In this document: positions 1 through 8,993 of the stretch, piece after piece
Position numbering within the stretch: position 1 is the stretch's first letter
Layout of the letters: each line of letters starts with the position of its first letter
Assembly: GCA_963807235.1 (NCBI GenBank)
Contig: CAWEBF010000017.1
Location: 62,001-126,000 of the forward strand
Origin: CAWEBF01 sp963807235
GTDB lineage: Bacteria; Acidobacteriota; Vicinamibacteria; Vicinamibacterales; UBA2999
DNA: 64,000 nt
Reading direction: 5' to 3'
Notes under the pieces: generated by a model
Seen by the model: only the letters and a program-made list of their open reading frames with translations
What the model was told of the DNA's origin: nothing
The model's database searches: none
Translations under genes and position numbers: made by a program

Positions 1-642
1 GCGCAGGCCAAGCTGCTGCGGGTGCTCGAAGACCGTCGGTTCGAGCGCCTGGGCGGCCAGAAGTCCATCGAGGTCAATTTCCGCCTGATCTCGGCGACCA
101 ACCGTCCCCTGGACGAATTCGTCCGCGACAGCCGGTTTCGCGAGGACCTGTACTACCGCGTCAACGCGTTCGCCATCCGGCTGCCGTCGCTGCGCGAGCG
201 TCCCGTGGATATCCCGGTGCTGGCGAACCGCTTCGTAGCGCGCTTTTGCGCCGCCAACGGGCTTCCGCTCGACGGGAAAGTCTTCGCGGAAGAGGCCGTC
301 ACCAAGCTGCTGAGCTATCCGTGGCCCGGCAACATCCGGGAACTGGAAAGCACCGTTTCACGGGCGGCGCTATCGGCGCCCGGACGCGTCATCCGCGAAG
401 GCGACATCGAGTTCCTGCACGCGCACGTGATGACCACGGCGACATCGGGAGCGGCCAAGCCCGCCCTCCCGTCGCTCCGGGACGCGGAGCGCGCGCACAT
501 CCAGAAGGTGCTCGAGGCCGTGTCCTGGAACAAGAAGGAAGCCGCCCGGGTGCTGGAGATCAGCCGCGGGACGTTGTACCGCAAGATCGAGGAATATCAG
601 CTCGACGACGCCCGCATGTCTCGAGACGGTGCATCGGTCTAG
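1..642 (+). CDS. Sigma-54-dependent NtrC-family activator, C-terminal part
   Basis: The reading frame is open from the first base, so the gene starts outside the window. The visible part begins in the AAA+ domain (QAKLLRVLEDRRFERLGG, then SATNRPLDEFV and FREDLYYRVNAFAIRLPSLRER) and ends with a Fis-type helix-turn-helix (NKKEAARVLEISRGTLYRKI). Such proteins hydrolyse ATP to open sigma-54 promoters from a distant enhancer. The receiver or sensor domain that would name the signal is not visible. The distant PEP-CTERM gene at 56251-56787 has a sigma-54 promoter, but nothing here links the two directly. Family certain, specific role unknown. Confidence 0.93.
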   Translation, partial: AQAKLLRVLEDRRFERLGGQKSIEVNFRLISATNRPLDEFVRDSRFREDLYYRVNAFAIRLPSLRERPVDIPVLANRFVARFCAANGLPLDGKVFAEEAVTKLLSYPWPGNIRELESTVSRAALSAPGRVIREGDIEFLHAHVMTTATSGAAKPALPSLRDAERAHIQKVLEAVSWNKKEAARVLEISRGTLYRKIEEYQLDDARMSRDGASV

Positions 643-1040
643 CAATTACGCGTTTTTCCGCCTGAAAACGCGCCTCACGGCGATCTCAAAACGGCACACA
701 CGCTTCGACACGGCTCCGCACGAGGTTGCACAAAATGCAGCGCAGCCTCGGACTTTGGTGTGCGGATGTCGCACATCGCACGGTCGAAGACGGTTTCGCG
801 CGTGGTGTGTGTTCAGCGGCTAATGTCAAACGCGACAAGGGGTTGCACGGTAACTGGCAAGACATGGCGCCTCACGGCACCCGCCTTGCGATTGTCACGG
901 GGCATGACCCCTTTTCCCCGCCTCCGTTTCGCGGCCCGCTCCCCCGGCCGCGGATCGGAGGGCCAGCGTTTTCGAGTGAAGATTATCTGGATCCCGTAGT
1001 CCCTTTAGCCTTTCGCCTTTAGCCTTTGGCCTTGATCCGC
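643..1040. other. Non-coding stretch with inverted repeats
   Basis: No convincing gene is seen between the activator and fabI. A perfect CGCGTTTT/AAAACGCG inverted repeat lies at 649-672, just after the activator stop, and may act as a terminator although it has no T-tract. CGAGG at 721-725 pairs with CCTCG at 746-750, and TGTGCG/CGCACA pair at 759-775. These may be protein-binding sites. A heptanucleotide array closes the region at 1002-1033. Confidence 0.5.
1002..1033. repeat. Heptanucleotide array, GCCTTTN words
   Basis: Tandem seven-base words of the form GCCTTTA, GCCTTTC and GCCTTTG lie just beyond the fabI stop. On either strand the word TTTAGCC brings a TAG or TAA into successive frames, because seven is not a multiple of three. 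Confidence 0.8.
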
Positions 1041-1814
1041 CTATAGGCCGACGGCGTGATATCCGGCGTCAACCATCAGCACTTCGCCGGTTACTCCACG
1101 CGCTGCATCACTCAATAGAAAAGCGGCGGCTTCGGCCACTTCGCCGGTGTCCACATTTCGGCGCAGGGGCGCCCGCTCGGGATAGACGTGCAGGATGCTC
1201 GAAAACCCCTTGATCCCGGCGGCTGCCAGCGTCTTGATCGGTCCTGCTGAAACCGCGTTGACGCGCACGTTCTTCGAGCCCACGTCCGCCGCCAGGTAGC
1301 GCACGGTGGATTCCAGGGCCGCCTTGGCCACACCCATCACGTTGTAGTTGGGAAACACGCGGTCGCTGCCCAGGAAGCTGAGCGTCACCACGCTGCCGCC
1401 GCCCCGCTTCTCCATCAAGGGCAACGCCCCGCGCGTCAGCGCCACGAGGGAGTAGGCGGAAATGTCGAGCGTGATGCGGAAGTCGTCGCGCGACGTCTCG
1501 CTGAATGGGCTCTCCAGGGCGGCCCGGGGTGCAAACGCGGCTCCGTGGACCACGAAGTCGAGGCCCCCGAACTCGGCATCGATGCGCTCGAAGACGGCTT
1601 TGATTTCCTCGTCGGATCCGACATCGCAGGGCAGGACCAGCGGCGGCTGTGCGAGGCCTTGTCCCAGCTCCCCCACGTGCTCCTCGAACCGGCTCTGGTA
1701 CGTGATCGCCAGCCGTGCGCCGCGCGCTGACACGGCCTGCGCGATCGCCCAGGCAATCGAACGTTTATTGGCAACGCCGACCACGAGGCCGCACTTGCCC
1801 GCGAAATCCGTCAT
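1041..1814 (-). CDS. fabI: Enoyl-ACP reductase (NADH), FabI type
   Basis: Short-chain dehydrogenase family enzyme for the last step of each fatty-acid elongation cycle, reducing enoyl-ACP. The 257-residue length fits FabI. The N-terminus has the FabI nucleotide-binding pattern (GVANKRSIAWAIA), and the catalytic Tyr157-x6-Lys164 sits in PNYNVMGVAKAALE. The residue matching the second conserved Tyr (E. coli Tyr146) is Phe147 in TLSFLGSDR, which is unusual. It lies 18 bp downstream of the Gly/Arg-rich gene on the same strand, so the two are probably co-transcribed. Confidence 0.93.
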   Translation of the reverse strand: MTDFAGKCGLVVGVANKRSIAWAIAQAVSARGARLAITYQSRFEEHVGELGQGLAQPPLVLPCDVGSDEEIKAVFERIDAEFGGLDFVVHGAAFAPRAALESPFSETSRDDFRITLDISAYSLVALTRGALPLMEKRGGGSVVTLSFLGSDRVFPNYNVMGVAKAALESTVRYLAADVGSKNVRVNAVSAGPIKTLAAAGIKGFSSILHVYPERAPLRRNVDTGEVAEAAAFLLSDAARGVTGEVLMVDAGYHAVGL

Positions 1815-1832
1815 CGGTTGGAGAGACTAAGA

Positions 1833-2630
1833 CTAGCGGCCGCCCTTGCGCCCGGCGCCGCCGCCGGGGCGCGGCCCGCGGTTCTGGCCGCCACCGCCAG
1901 GCCGGTTGTCGCCGCGCGCACCCGGCCCGCGGCCCCCACGCTGAGGGTCGGAGCCGAAACCACCGCCATGCGGGCGCGCCCCGAAGTTCCCGAAGCCACC
2001 CTGCTGGCCGTGGCGCTGGTTGCGCCCACTGGTGCTCCGGTAGCCGGCGCGGTTGCCGTCAACTTCGCCGCGGCCGCGGCCACCAGGCTGGCGGATGGTG
2101 AACTCGGGCTCGCGCCGCTCCGGTACCTGGCCCTCGGGGCGTGGGAACGTGGCGCGGATCAGCCGGCGGTGCACGGGGCCGTCGTCCTCACGCGGGTCGG
2201 GCCCGTCGCCGACTTCTTCCGGCTCGGATTCGGAGGCGCTGTCGAGCGCAATCGGGGTTTCGGCGAGCGGAGCCGGCAGGGGTGAAACAACGGTGGAAGC
2301 AACCGGCACATCAGGTACGTCAGGAACATCCTGTGGGTCGGACGGCGGTTCCGCTTCAACCACGGGCCGGGGCGGCGCCAGCACTGGCTTGCCGCCTTCT
2401 CCGGCGTCGTTCGCCAAGGCCGCCTGCGACTTGGAACGGCGCGGCGTCGGCGTTTTGGCCTGACGGTATTCGTGCTCCGCCTCGCACGTCGCGCACCGCG
2501 TCTGCTTCACGTCGTCGTCCACGATCGCCACGACCGCGTGATTGGTCACGCGGCGCTCACGCGGACAGTAGTCATCCAGAACGTCACCGAGCCGAGGCCG
2601 GCGTTGCTGCATCAAGTTCCCCCGGAGCAT
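1833..2630 (-). CDS. Gly/Arg-rich protein with N-terminal Cys motif
   Basis: I do not recognise a named family. The N-terminal third has a conserved-looking block with Cys residues (DDYCPRERRVTNHAVVAI followed by CATCEAEHEY), possibly a zinc site of the C...CxxC type. The middle is acidic and Pro-rich. The last 70 or so residues are an RGG/GGR tail (for example RPGGGGQNRGPRPGG), a composition typical of RNA-binding tails. Two starts are possible: ATG at 2630, or ATG at 2612 preceded by GGGGGAA. The second gives a protein beginning MQQRRPRLGD and is equally good. Confidence 0.72.
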   Translation of the reverse strand: MLRGNLMQQRRPRLGDVLDDYCPRERRVTNHAVVAIVDDDVKQTRCATCEAEHEYRQAKTPTPRRSKSQAALANDAGEGGKPVLAPPRPVVEAEPPSDPQDVPDVPDVPVASTVVSPLPAPLAETPIALDSASESEPEEVGDGPDPREDDGPVHRRLIRATFPRPEGQVPERREPEFTIRQPGGRGRGEVDGNRAGYRSTSGRNQRHGQQGGFGNFGARPHGGGFGSDPQRGGRGPGARGDNRPGGGGQNRGPRPGGGAGRKGGR

Positions 2631-2686
2631 GCCCTTTCTGGTGGGGTTGGTGAAAGGGACGCGGGCGTCAGAAAGTCTAACAGAAA

Positions 2687-2722
2687 GTCACAATTCACAC
2701 GCCACAATTCACGATTCACGGA
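2687..2722. repeat. Heptanucleotide array, ACAATTC words
   Basis: Words such as CACAATTCAC and CACGATTCAC repeat between the argH stop and the start of the Gly/Arg-rich gene. On the minus strand these words contain TGA in successive frames. Confidence 0.75.
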
Positions 2723-2723
2723 T

Positions 2724-4157
<1,434 letters not shown>

Positions 4158-4610
4158 TTAGTGGGTCAGCCGGTCCAGCCGCTTGACGAGATTGCGAGCC
4201 CGGCGGGCATCGCGGGCGATCACCAAGATGGTATCGTCGCCGGCCACGGTTCCGACCACTTCGGGCCATTCGGCGCCATCGATCGCCACGGCGAGGATCT
4301 GGGCCTGGCCGGGACCCGTGCGCAGGAGCACCATCTGCTGCACCTGCTCGATCCGGCCCAGGTACTCGGCCACCGTTTTGTGCAACTTGGCTGTGGCCCC
4401 ATGCCCGTTCGCCGTGGCCTGGCCGGGGGCCTGATAGGCCCCGTCGGGTCCCCCCTTCACCAGGGCCAGCTCGCGGATGTCGCGCGACAGCGTGGCCTGC
4501 GTGACGTCGAAGCCGGCGCCGCGGATCGCGCGCCGCAGCTGCTCCTGGCTGCGGATCGGCTGGCGCCTGACGGCATCGACGATGGCGGACTGTCGCCTGG
4601 CTTTCTTCAT
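4158..4610 (-). CDS. argR: Arginine repressor ArgR
   Basis: Arginine-responsive hexameric regulator. The N-terminal winged helix contains the typical ATLSRDIRELALVKG recognition segment, and the C-terminal oligomerisation and arginine-binding domain contains VAGDDTILVIARD. The 150-residue length is normal. It is the first gene of the leftward argR-argH pair and diverges from argB, with an ARG-box-like palindrome in the shared upstream region. It probably controls both directions and itself. Confidence 0.95.
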   Translation of the reverse strand: MKKARRQSAIVDAVRRQPIRSQEQLRRAIRGAGFDVTQATLSRDIRELALVKGGPDGAYQAPGQATANGHGATAKLHKTVAEYLGRIEQVQQMVLLRTGPGQAQILAVAIDGAEWPEVVGTVAGDDTILVIARDARRARNLVKRLDRLTH

Positions 4611-4644
4611 GGCCGGGGCTTGCCTCCCAAGGATACACGAGATC

Positions 4645-4673
4645 TTGACTGATTATGCATTGCGATGTATAAA
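4645..4673 (+). promoter_or_regulatory. Sigma-70 promoter of argBDJF
   Basis: TTGACT at 4645-4650 and TATAAA at 4668-4673 are separated by exactly 17 bases and point to argB. This predicts a start near 4680 and a leader of roughly 28 bases. Confidence 0.75.
4654..4671. promoter_or_regulatory. ARG-box-like operator
   Basis: The 18-bp sequence TATGCATTGCGATGTATA matches its own reverse complement at 14 of 18 positions. The 18-bp size and AT-rich arms fit an ArgR half-operator pair. It fills the spacer of the argB promoter and overlaps its -10, so binding would block transcription. Confidence 0.65.
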
Positions 4674-4707
4674 AATACCTTTCCCCAGGGCACCTTTTTC
4701 CAGAGCC

Positions 4708-5526
4708 ATGGCATCGAAGACATACCGCATCGTGCTCAAACTCGGAGGGGAGCTCCTCGAGAGTGCCGACGGCCTGGCGCGGATGGCGAAGGGAATCGCC
4801 GCCCTGGCCGGCGCCGTCCAGCTGACCGTCGTGCACGGCGGGGGGCGGGAGATCGATGCGGCGCTGGCCGCCTCCGGGATCCCGAAGCGGCAGGTGGACG
4901 GCCTGCGCGTGACCGACGCGGCCACGTTGAACGTCGTGATCGGCGTGCTGGCTGGTAGCATCAACACGCGGCTGGTGGCAGGTGTGCGGCGGGCGGGCGG
5001 ACGGCCGGTAGGCCTGACGGCGGTCGACGCGCAGGTGGCGGTGATGAAGCGCGCGGCGCCGATCGTCAGCACGGTGGGCGACACGGTGGACCTCGGCCTG
5101 GTCGGCACTCCGGTCGGACGGGCCAGGCCGGCGCTGCTGGCCGACCTGATGGGACGCGGCTACGTGCCGATTGTGGCGTGCGTCGGCGCCACGGCTCGCG
5201 GCGATTTGTTGAACGTGAACGCCGACACGTTGGCGTCGCACCTGGCGGTCGGCTTGCGGGCCTCCAGGCTCGTGATCGCCGGCGGGACGGCGGGCGTGCT
5301 GGACGCGGAGGGGCGTACGATCGCGCGCGTCACGCTGGCCGAGACGGCCCGGCTCGTGCGTCAGGGCACCGCCAGCAAGGGGATGGTGGCCAAGCTGCAA
5401 GCGTGCCGCGACGCGGTGCGTGGCGGCGTCGGCGACGTGGTGATCGGCAACGGACACGATCTGAATTTCAAGCAGCTGGGCAACACCAGGGCGGTGCAGC
5501 GCAACTGCACACAGGTAGTGCGATGA
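4708..5526 (+). CDS. argB: Acetylglutamate kinase
   Basis: Phosphorylates N-acetylglutamate, the second step of arginine synthesis. The amino-acid kinase fold is shown by the N-terminal KLGGELLE, VVHGGGREID and the VDGLRVTDAATLNVV segment. The ATG at 4708 was chosen because it follows the predicted promoter and gives a normal 272-residue protein starting MASKTYRIVLKLGG. The upstream open frame overlaps argR and is spurious. It overlaps argD by ATGA, so translation is probably coupled. Confidence 0.94.
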   Translation: MASKTYRIVLKLGGELLESADGLARMAKGIAALAGAVQLTVVHGGGREIDAALAASGIPKRQVDGLRVTDAATLNVVIGVLAGSINTRLVAGVRRAGGRPVGLTAVDAQVAVMKRAAPIVSTVGDTVDLGLVGTPVGRARPALLADLMGRGYVPIVACVGATARGDLLNVNADTLASHLAVGLRASRLVIAGGTAGVLDAEGRTIARVTLAETARLVRQGTASKGMVAKLQACRDAVRGGVGDVVIGNGHDLNFKQLGNTRAVQRNCTQVVR

Positions 5527-6737
5527 ACACGAACCTCGACGAGATCAGGGCCCGCGAGCAACAGTACGTTCTGCAGACCTACCGCCGTCAGCCGGTGGCG
5601 TTCGTCAGGGGCGAGGGCGCCCGGCTCTTCGACGCGAACGGGCGTGCGTATCTCGATCTGGTGTCGGGGATCGGCGTCACCTCGCTGGGCCATGCGCATC
5701 CCGGTCTCGTGGCGTGCATCACGGATCAGGCGTCGAAGCTGCTGCACACCTCCAACCTCTACTTCCACCCGTATCAGGCCGAGGCCGCCGCGAGGCTGTC
5801 GGCGCTGTCGGGGCTCGAACGTACCTTCTTCTGCAACAGCGGCACCGAGGCCAACGAAGCGTGCCTCAAGTTCGCGCGCCGGTACTGGCACACGCTGGGG
5901 TCCAAGGAGCGTGTCGGCTACGTAGCACTCGAAAACGGCTTCGCGGGCCGCACGATGGGCGCGCTGTCGGTCACGTGGGACGACCACTATCGCGGTCCGT
6001 TCCAGCCGCTGGTCGGTCCGGTCACGTTCGTCGATCCGGAGAAGCCGGAGGCGCTCGCCGCCGCGGTGGGCGACAAGACGGCGGCCATCATCGCGGAGCC
6101 GATTCGCGGCGAGGGCGGCATCCGCCCACTGCCCGACACGTTCGTCCGCGCCGTGAAAGACGTCTGCGCGCGCACGGGCACGCTGCTCATCGCCGACGAG
6201 GTGCAATCGGGCCTTGGCCGCACGGGGCATCCCTTCTACTTCCAGGCGCTCGGCTGGACGCCGGATCTGGTGTCGGTCGGAAAAGCACTCGGCTCCGGCG
6301 TACCGGTGGCCGCCGCACTCGTTTCGGAACGCGTGTCGAAGGCCATCTCCGCCGGGGATCACGGCAGCACCTACGGCGGAAACCTGCTGGCGTGCCGCGC
6401 GGCGACGTTCTTTCTGGAACAGCTGATGGACAAGGGACTGCTGGAGCACGTGCGCGAAGTGGGTGCCCACTTCGAACGCCGCTTGCGCACGCTGGCCCTT
6501 CGTCATCCGGTCATCGTGGAGGCGCGCGGTGCCGGCCTGATGCGCGGCCTCGAGCTGCGGATCGACGCGACCATCGTCGTGGACCAGGCGCGCGAGCACG
6601 GCCTGCTGGTCAATCGCACGGCCGAGCGCGTAGTGCGCCTGTTGCCGCCGCTGACGATCGAGGCCGCGGAGCTCGACGACGCCGTGGAGATCCTCGACGG
6701 CGTGCTGGCGGGCGTACCGGCCGAGGTCGGCGCATGA
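5523..6737 (+). CDS. argD: Acetylornithine aminotransferase
   Basis: Class III PLP aminotransferase that converts N-acetylglutamate semialdehyde to N-acetylornithine. The 404-residue protein shows the substrate/PLP motif FCNSGTEANEACLKFAR, LLIADEVQSGLGRTG, and the Schiff-base lysine in SVGKALGSGVP. The start ATG overlaps the argB stop, and its own stop overlaps argJ by ATGA, so argB, argD and argJ form a tight unit. Confidence 0.95.
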   Translation: MNTNLDEIRAREQQYVLQTYRRQPVAFVRGEGARLFDANGRAYLDLVSGIGVTSLGHAHPGLVACITDQASKLLHTSNLYFHPYQAEAAARLSALSGLERTFFCNSGTEANEACLKFARRYWHTLGSKERVGYVALENGFAGRTMGALSVTWDDHYRGPFQPLVGPVTFVDPEKPEALAAAVGDKTAAIIAEPIRGEGGIRPLPDTFVRAVKDVCARTGTLLIADEVQSGLGRTGHPFYFQALGWTPDLVSVGKALGSGVPVAAALVSERVSKAISAGDHGSTYGGNLLACRAATFFLEQLMDKGLLEHVREVGAHFERRLRTLALRHPVIVEARGAGLMRGLELRIDATIVVDQAREHGLLVNRTAERVVRLLPPLTIEAAELDDAVEILDGVLAGVPAEVGA

Positions 6738-7951
6738 GTTTCGTCATCGAACCGGCCACCGGCGGCGTCACGGCGCCGTACGGGTTCCGGTCCGCGTCGC
6801 TGCACTGCGGCATCAAGGCGAAGTCTGGGGCGCTCGATCTGGCCGTCCTGGCAGCCGACCACGTCGGCACGGCCGCGGGTCTCTTCACCACGAATCTCGC
6901 GAAGGCCGCTCCCGTCCTCGTGTCGCAACGCCATCTCGAGAAGAGCGGAGGACGTGCCCGGGCCGTCGTGGTCAACAGCGGCTGCGCCAATGCCTGCACG
7001 GGCGAGGACGGCATGGCCAACGCCCTCCGAATGGCGACCGAAACCGCGCAGGCCCTTGGCTGCGCGCCCGAGGAGGTGCTTGTCGCATCCACCGGCGTCA
7101 TCGGCGTTGGCTTGAAGATGGACCGGGTGGTGCCTGGCATCACGGGGGCGGCGGCGGGCCTGGCGCGGGACAAGGGCGACGAGATGGCGCGGGCCATCAT
7201 GACCACCGACCCGTTTCCCAAGGATCACGCCGTGGCCGTCCGCACCGCGCGCGGCACGTTTCGCGTGGGCGGAACGGCGAAGGGCTCGGGGATGATCGAG
7301 CCGAACATGGCCACGATGCTCGGCTTCCTGACCACCGACGCGGCGGTGCCGCGAGCGCTGCTGCAGCGCGCGCTCCAGGAGTCGGCGCGCCGCACGTTCA
7401 ACGCGATCACGGTGGACGGCGAGTGCTCGACAAACGACTGCGTGTTCGCCCTGGCGTCGGGCGCCAACGGCGTGACCGTGGACGACGACCTCTACCCCGC
7501 GCTCGAAGCGGCCTTCTACGAGGTGTCGAAGGCGCTGGCGATTGGCATCGTGCGCGGCGGCGAGGGCGCCACCAAGCTGATCACGATCTCCGTGACGCGT
7601 GCCCGCACGCCCGCGGACGCCATGCAGGTGGCCAAGACCATCGCCAACTCTCCACTGGTCAAGACGGCGGTCCACGGCGCCGACCCCAACTGGGGACGCA
7701 TCGTGGCCGCGGCCGGACGCTCGGGAGTGCTGTTCGACGTGGATCGCGCCACCGTCCACGTGGGCGGCATCCTGCTGTTCGAGGAAGGGCTGCCGCACGA
7801 CGACGCTGCACCCGAAGCCGCCACGCACCTCAAGAACTCGGACGTCCGCATCGACGTGAACCTGGGCACGAGCGGCGAGGAGACAGCCACGGTGTGGACC
7901 TGCGACCTCAGCGCCGAGTACGTCCGCATCAACGGCGAGTACCGAACGTAA
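6734..7951 (+). CDS. argJ: Glutamate N-acetyltransferase / amino-acid acetyltransferase
   Basis: Moves the acetyl group from N-acetylornithine to glutamate, recycling it; bifunctional forms also use acetyl-CoA. The self-cleavage site is clear in KGSGMIEPNMATMLGF, where the Thr after MA becomes the catalytic N-terminus of the beta chain. The segment ADPNWGRIVAAAGRSG is also typical. The protein has 405 residues. No argA or argE is visible, in keeping with the cyclic pathway. argC and argG are not in the window. Confidence 0.95.
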   Translation: MSFVIEPATGGVTAPYGFRSASLHCGIKAKSGALDLAVLAADHVGTAAGLFTTNLAKAAPVLVSQRHLEKSGGRARAVVVNSGCANACTGEDGMANALRMATETAQALGCAPEEVLVASTGVIGVGLKMDRVVPGITGAAAGLARDKGDEMARAIMTTDPFPKDHAVAVRTARGTFRVGGTAKGSGMIEPNMATMLGFLTTDAAVPRALLQRALQESARRTFNAITVDGECSTNDCVFALASGANGVTVDDDLYPALEAAFYEVSKALAIGIVRGGEGATKLITISVTRARTPADAMQVAKTIANSPLVKTAVHGADPNWGRIVAAAGRSGVLFDVDRATVHVGGILLFEEGLPHDDAAPEAATHLKNSDVRIDVNLGTSGEETATVWTCDLSAEYVRINGEYRT

Positions 7952-7955
7952 CACC

Positions 7956-8933
7956 GTGTCAGACTCCTTTTCACAGCGCGCCTGGGGCCTGGCGCCTGGG
8001 GCCAGAAAGAGAGACTTCCTCTCCATCCTCGACTTCGACCACGCCGACCTGGACGGCCTGCTGTCCCTGGCTGCGCGGATGAAGGCCGAGCGGGCGCTTG
8101 GCGCCAAGGCGCCGACGGCGACATCGCTCAGCAGCCTGCACGTCGCGCTGCTCTTCGAGAAGCCGTCGCTGCGAACGCGCTCGACGTTCGAGGTGGCCAT
8201 CCGCGAGCTGGGCGCGGACACGCTCCACTTGCCGGCGCACTTCGCCGAGGGCGTCCGCGAGCCGCTCGAAGACGTGGCGCGCAATCTCGAGCGATGGGTG
8301 CGGGCGCTGGTCATCCGGACGTACGGGCAGGAGAAGGCCCAGCGTCTTGCCACCGCCGGCAAGCACCTGACCGTGGTGAACGCGCTCACCGACGACCAGC
8401 ATCCCTGCCAGGCGCTGGCCGACGTGATGACGATGCGCGAACGCTGGGGCAATACCGAGGGCCGGACAGTGGCGTACATGGGCGACAGCAACAACGTCGC
8501 GACGTCGCTGATGCAGGCGGCCGTGATGATGGGGGTGCACGTGCGGCTGGCATCCCCGGCCGGCTATACCCTGTCCGACGAGGTCGTGCGGCAGGCGGCG
8601 GGAAGGGCCCGCGCCGGCGCCCGCATCGATCGGTTCACCGACCCGCTTGCGGCAGCCCGAGGCGCCGACGCCGTCTACACCGACGTGTGGGCATCGATGG
8701 GCGAGGAGCACGAGGCGGATCACCGCCGGCAAGTGTTCGCGCCGTATCAGGTGAACGGGGCGCTGATGGCGGCCGCGTCTCCACAGGCCATCTTCATGCA
8801 CTGCCTGCCCGCGCACCGGGGGGAAGAGGTGACCGCGGAGGTCATCGAGTCGCCCGCCTCGATCGTCTTCGACCAGGCCGAAAACCGCCTTCACACGCAG
8901 AAGGCGCTGCTCCACCTGCTGCTCGCGAGCTGA
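7956..8933 (+). CDS. argF: Ornithine carbamoyltransferase
   Basis: Makes citrulline from ornithine and carbamoyl phosphate. The carbamoyl-phosphate loop SLRTRSTFEVA, DDQHPCQALADV and HCLPAHRGEEV are present, and the last of these argues for OTCase. The start is GTG at 7956, four bases after the argJ stop, with no clear Shine-Dalgarno site. Residues 9-16 are encoded by a heptanucleotide array, and no ATG, GTG or TTG lies between the array and the conserved core (KRDFLSILDFD). The array therefore appears to be translated. Confidence 0.93.
   Translation: MSDSFSQRAWGLAPGARKRDFLSILDFDHADLDGLLSLAARMKAERALGAKAPTATSLSSLHVALLFEKPSLRTRSTFEVAIRELGADTLHLPAHFAEGVREPLEDVARNLERWVRALVIRTYGQEKAQRLATAGKHLTVVNALTDDQHPCQALADVMTMRERWGNTEGRTVAYMGDSNNVATSLMQAAVMMGVHVRLASPAGYTLSDEVVRQAAGRARAGARIDRFTDPLAAARGADAVYTDVWASMGEEHEADHRRQVFAPYQVNGALMAAASPQAIFMHCLPAHRGEEVTAEVIESPASIVFDQAENRLHTQKALLHLLLAS
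7980..8003. repeat. Heptanucleotide array inside argF
   Basis: The words GCCTGGG, GCCTGGC and GCCTGGG plus GCC run in perfect seven-base register within the first codons of argF. This is the only array seen inside a 5-prime coding end. Confidence 0.8.
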
Positions 8934-8940
8934 GCGTTCC

Positions 8941-8972
8941 GGCCTGGAGCCTGGGCGTCTGGACCTGGAGCC
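8941..8972. repeat. Degenerate heptanucleotide array, GCCTGGA words
   Basis: CCTGGAGCCTGGG followed by related words (CTGGACCTGGAGCC) fills the gap between argF and the acyl-CoA ligase gene. Confidence 0.7.
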
Positions 8973-8993
8973 ATGGCAGCGCGAGGCCCTACA

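Noticed and set aside
6503..8494. Long minus-strand frame opposite argJ and argF
   Set aside because: Antisense shadow caused by high GC at third positions; no protein family features.
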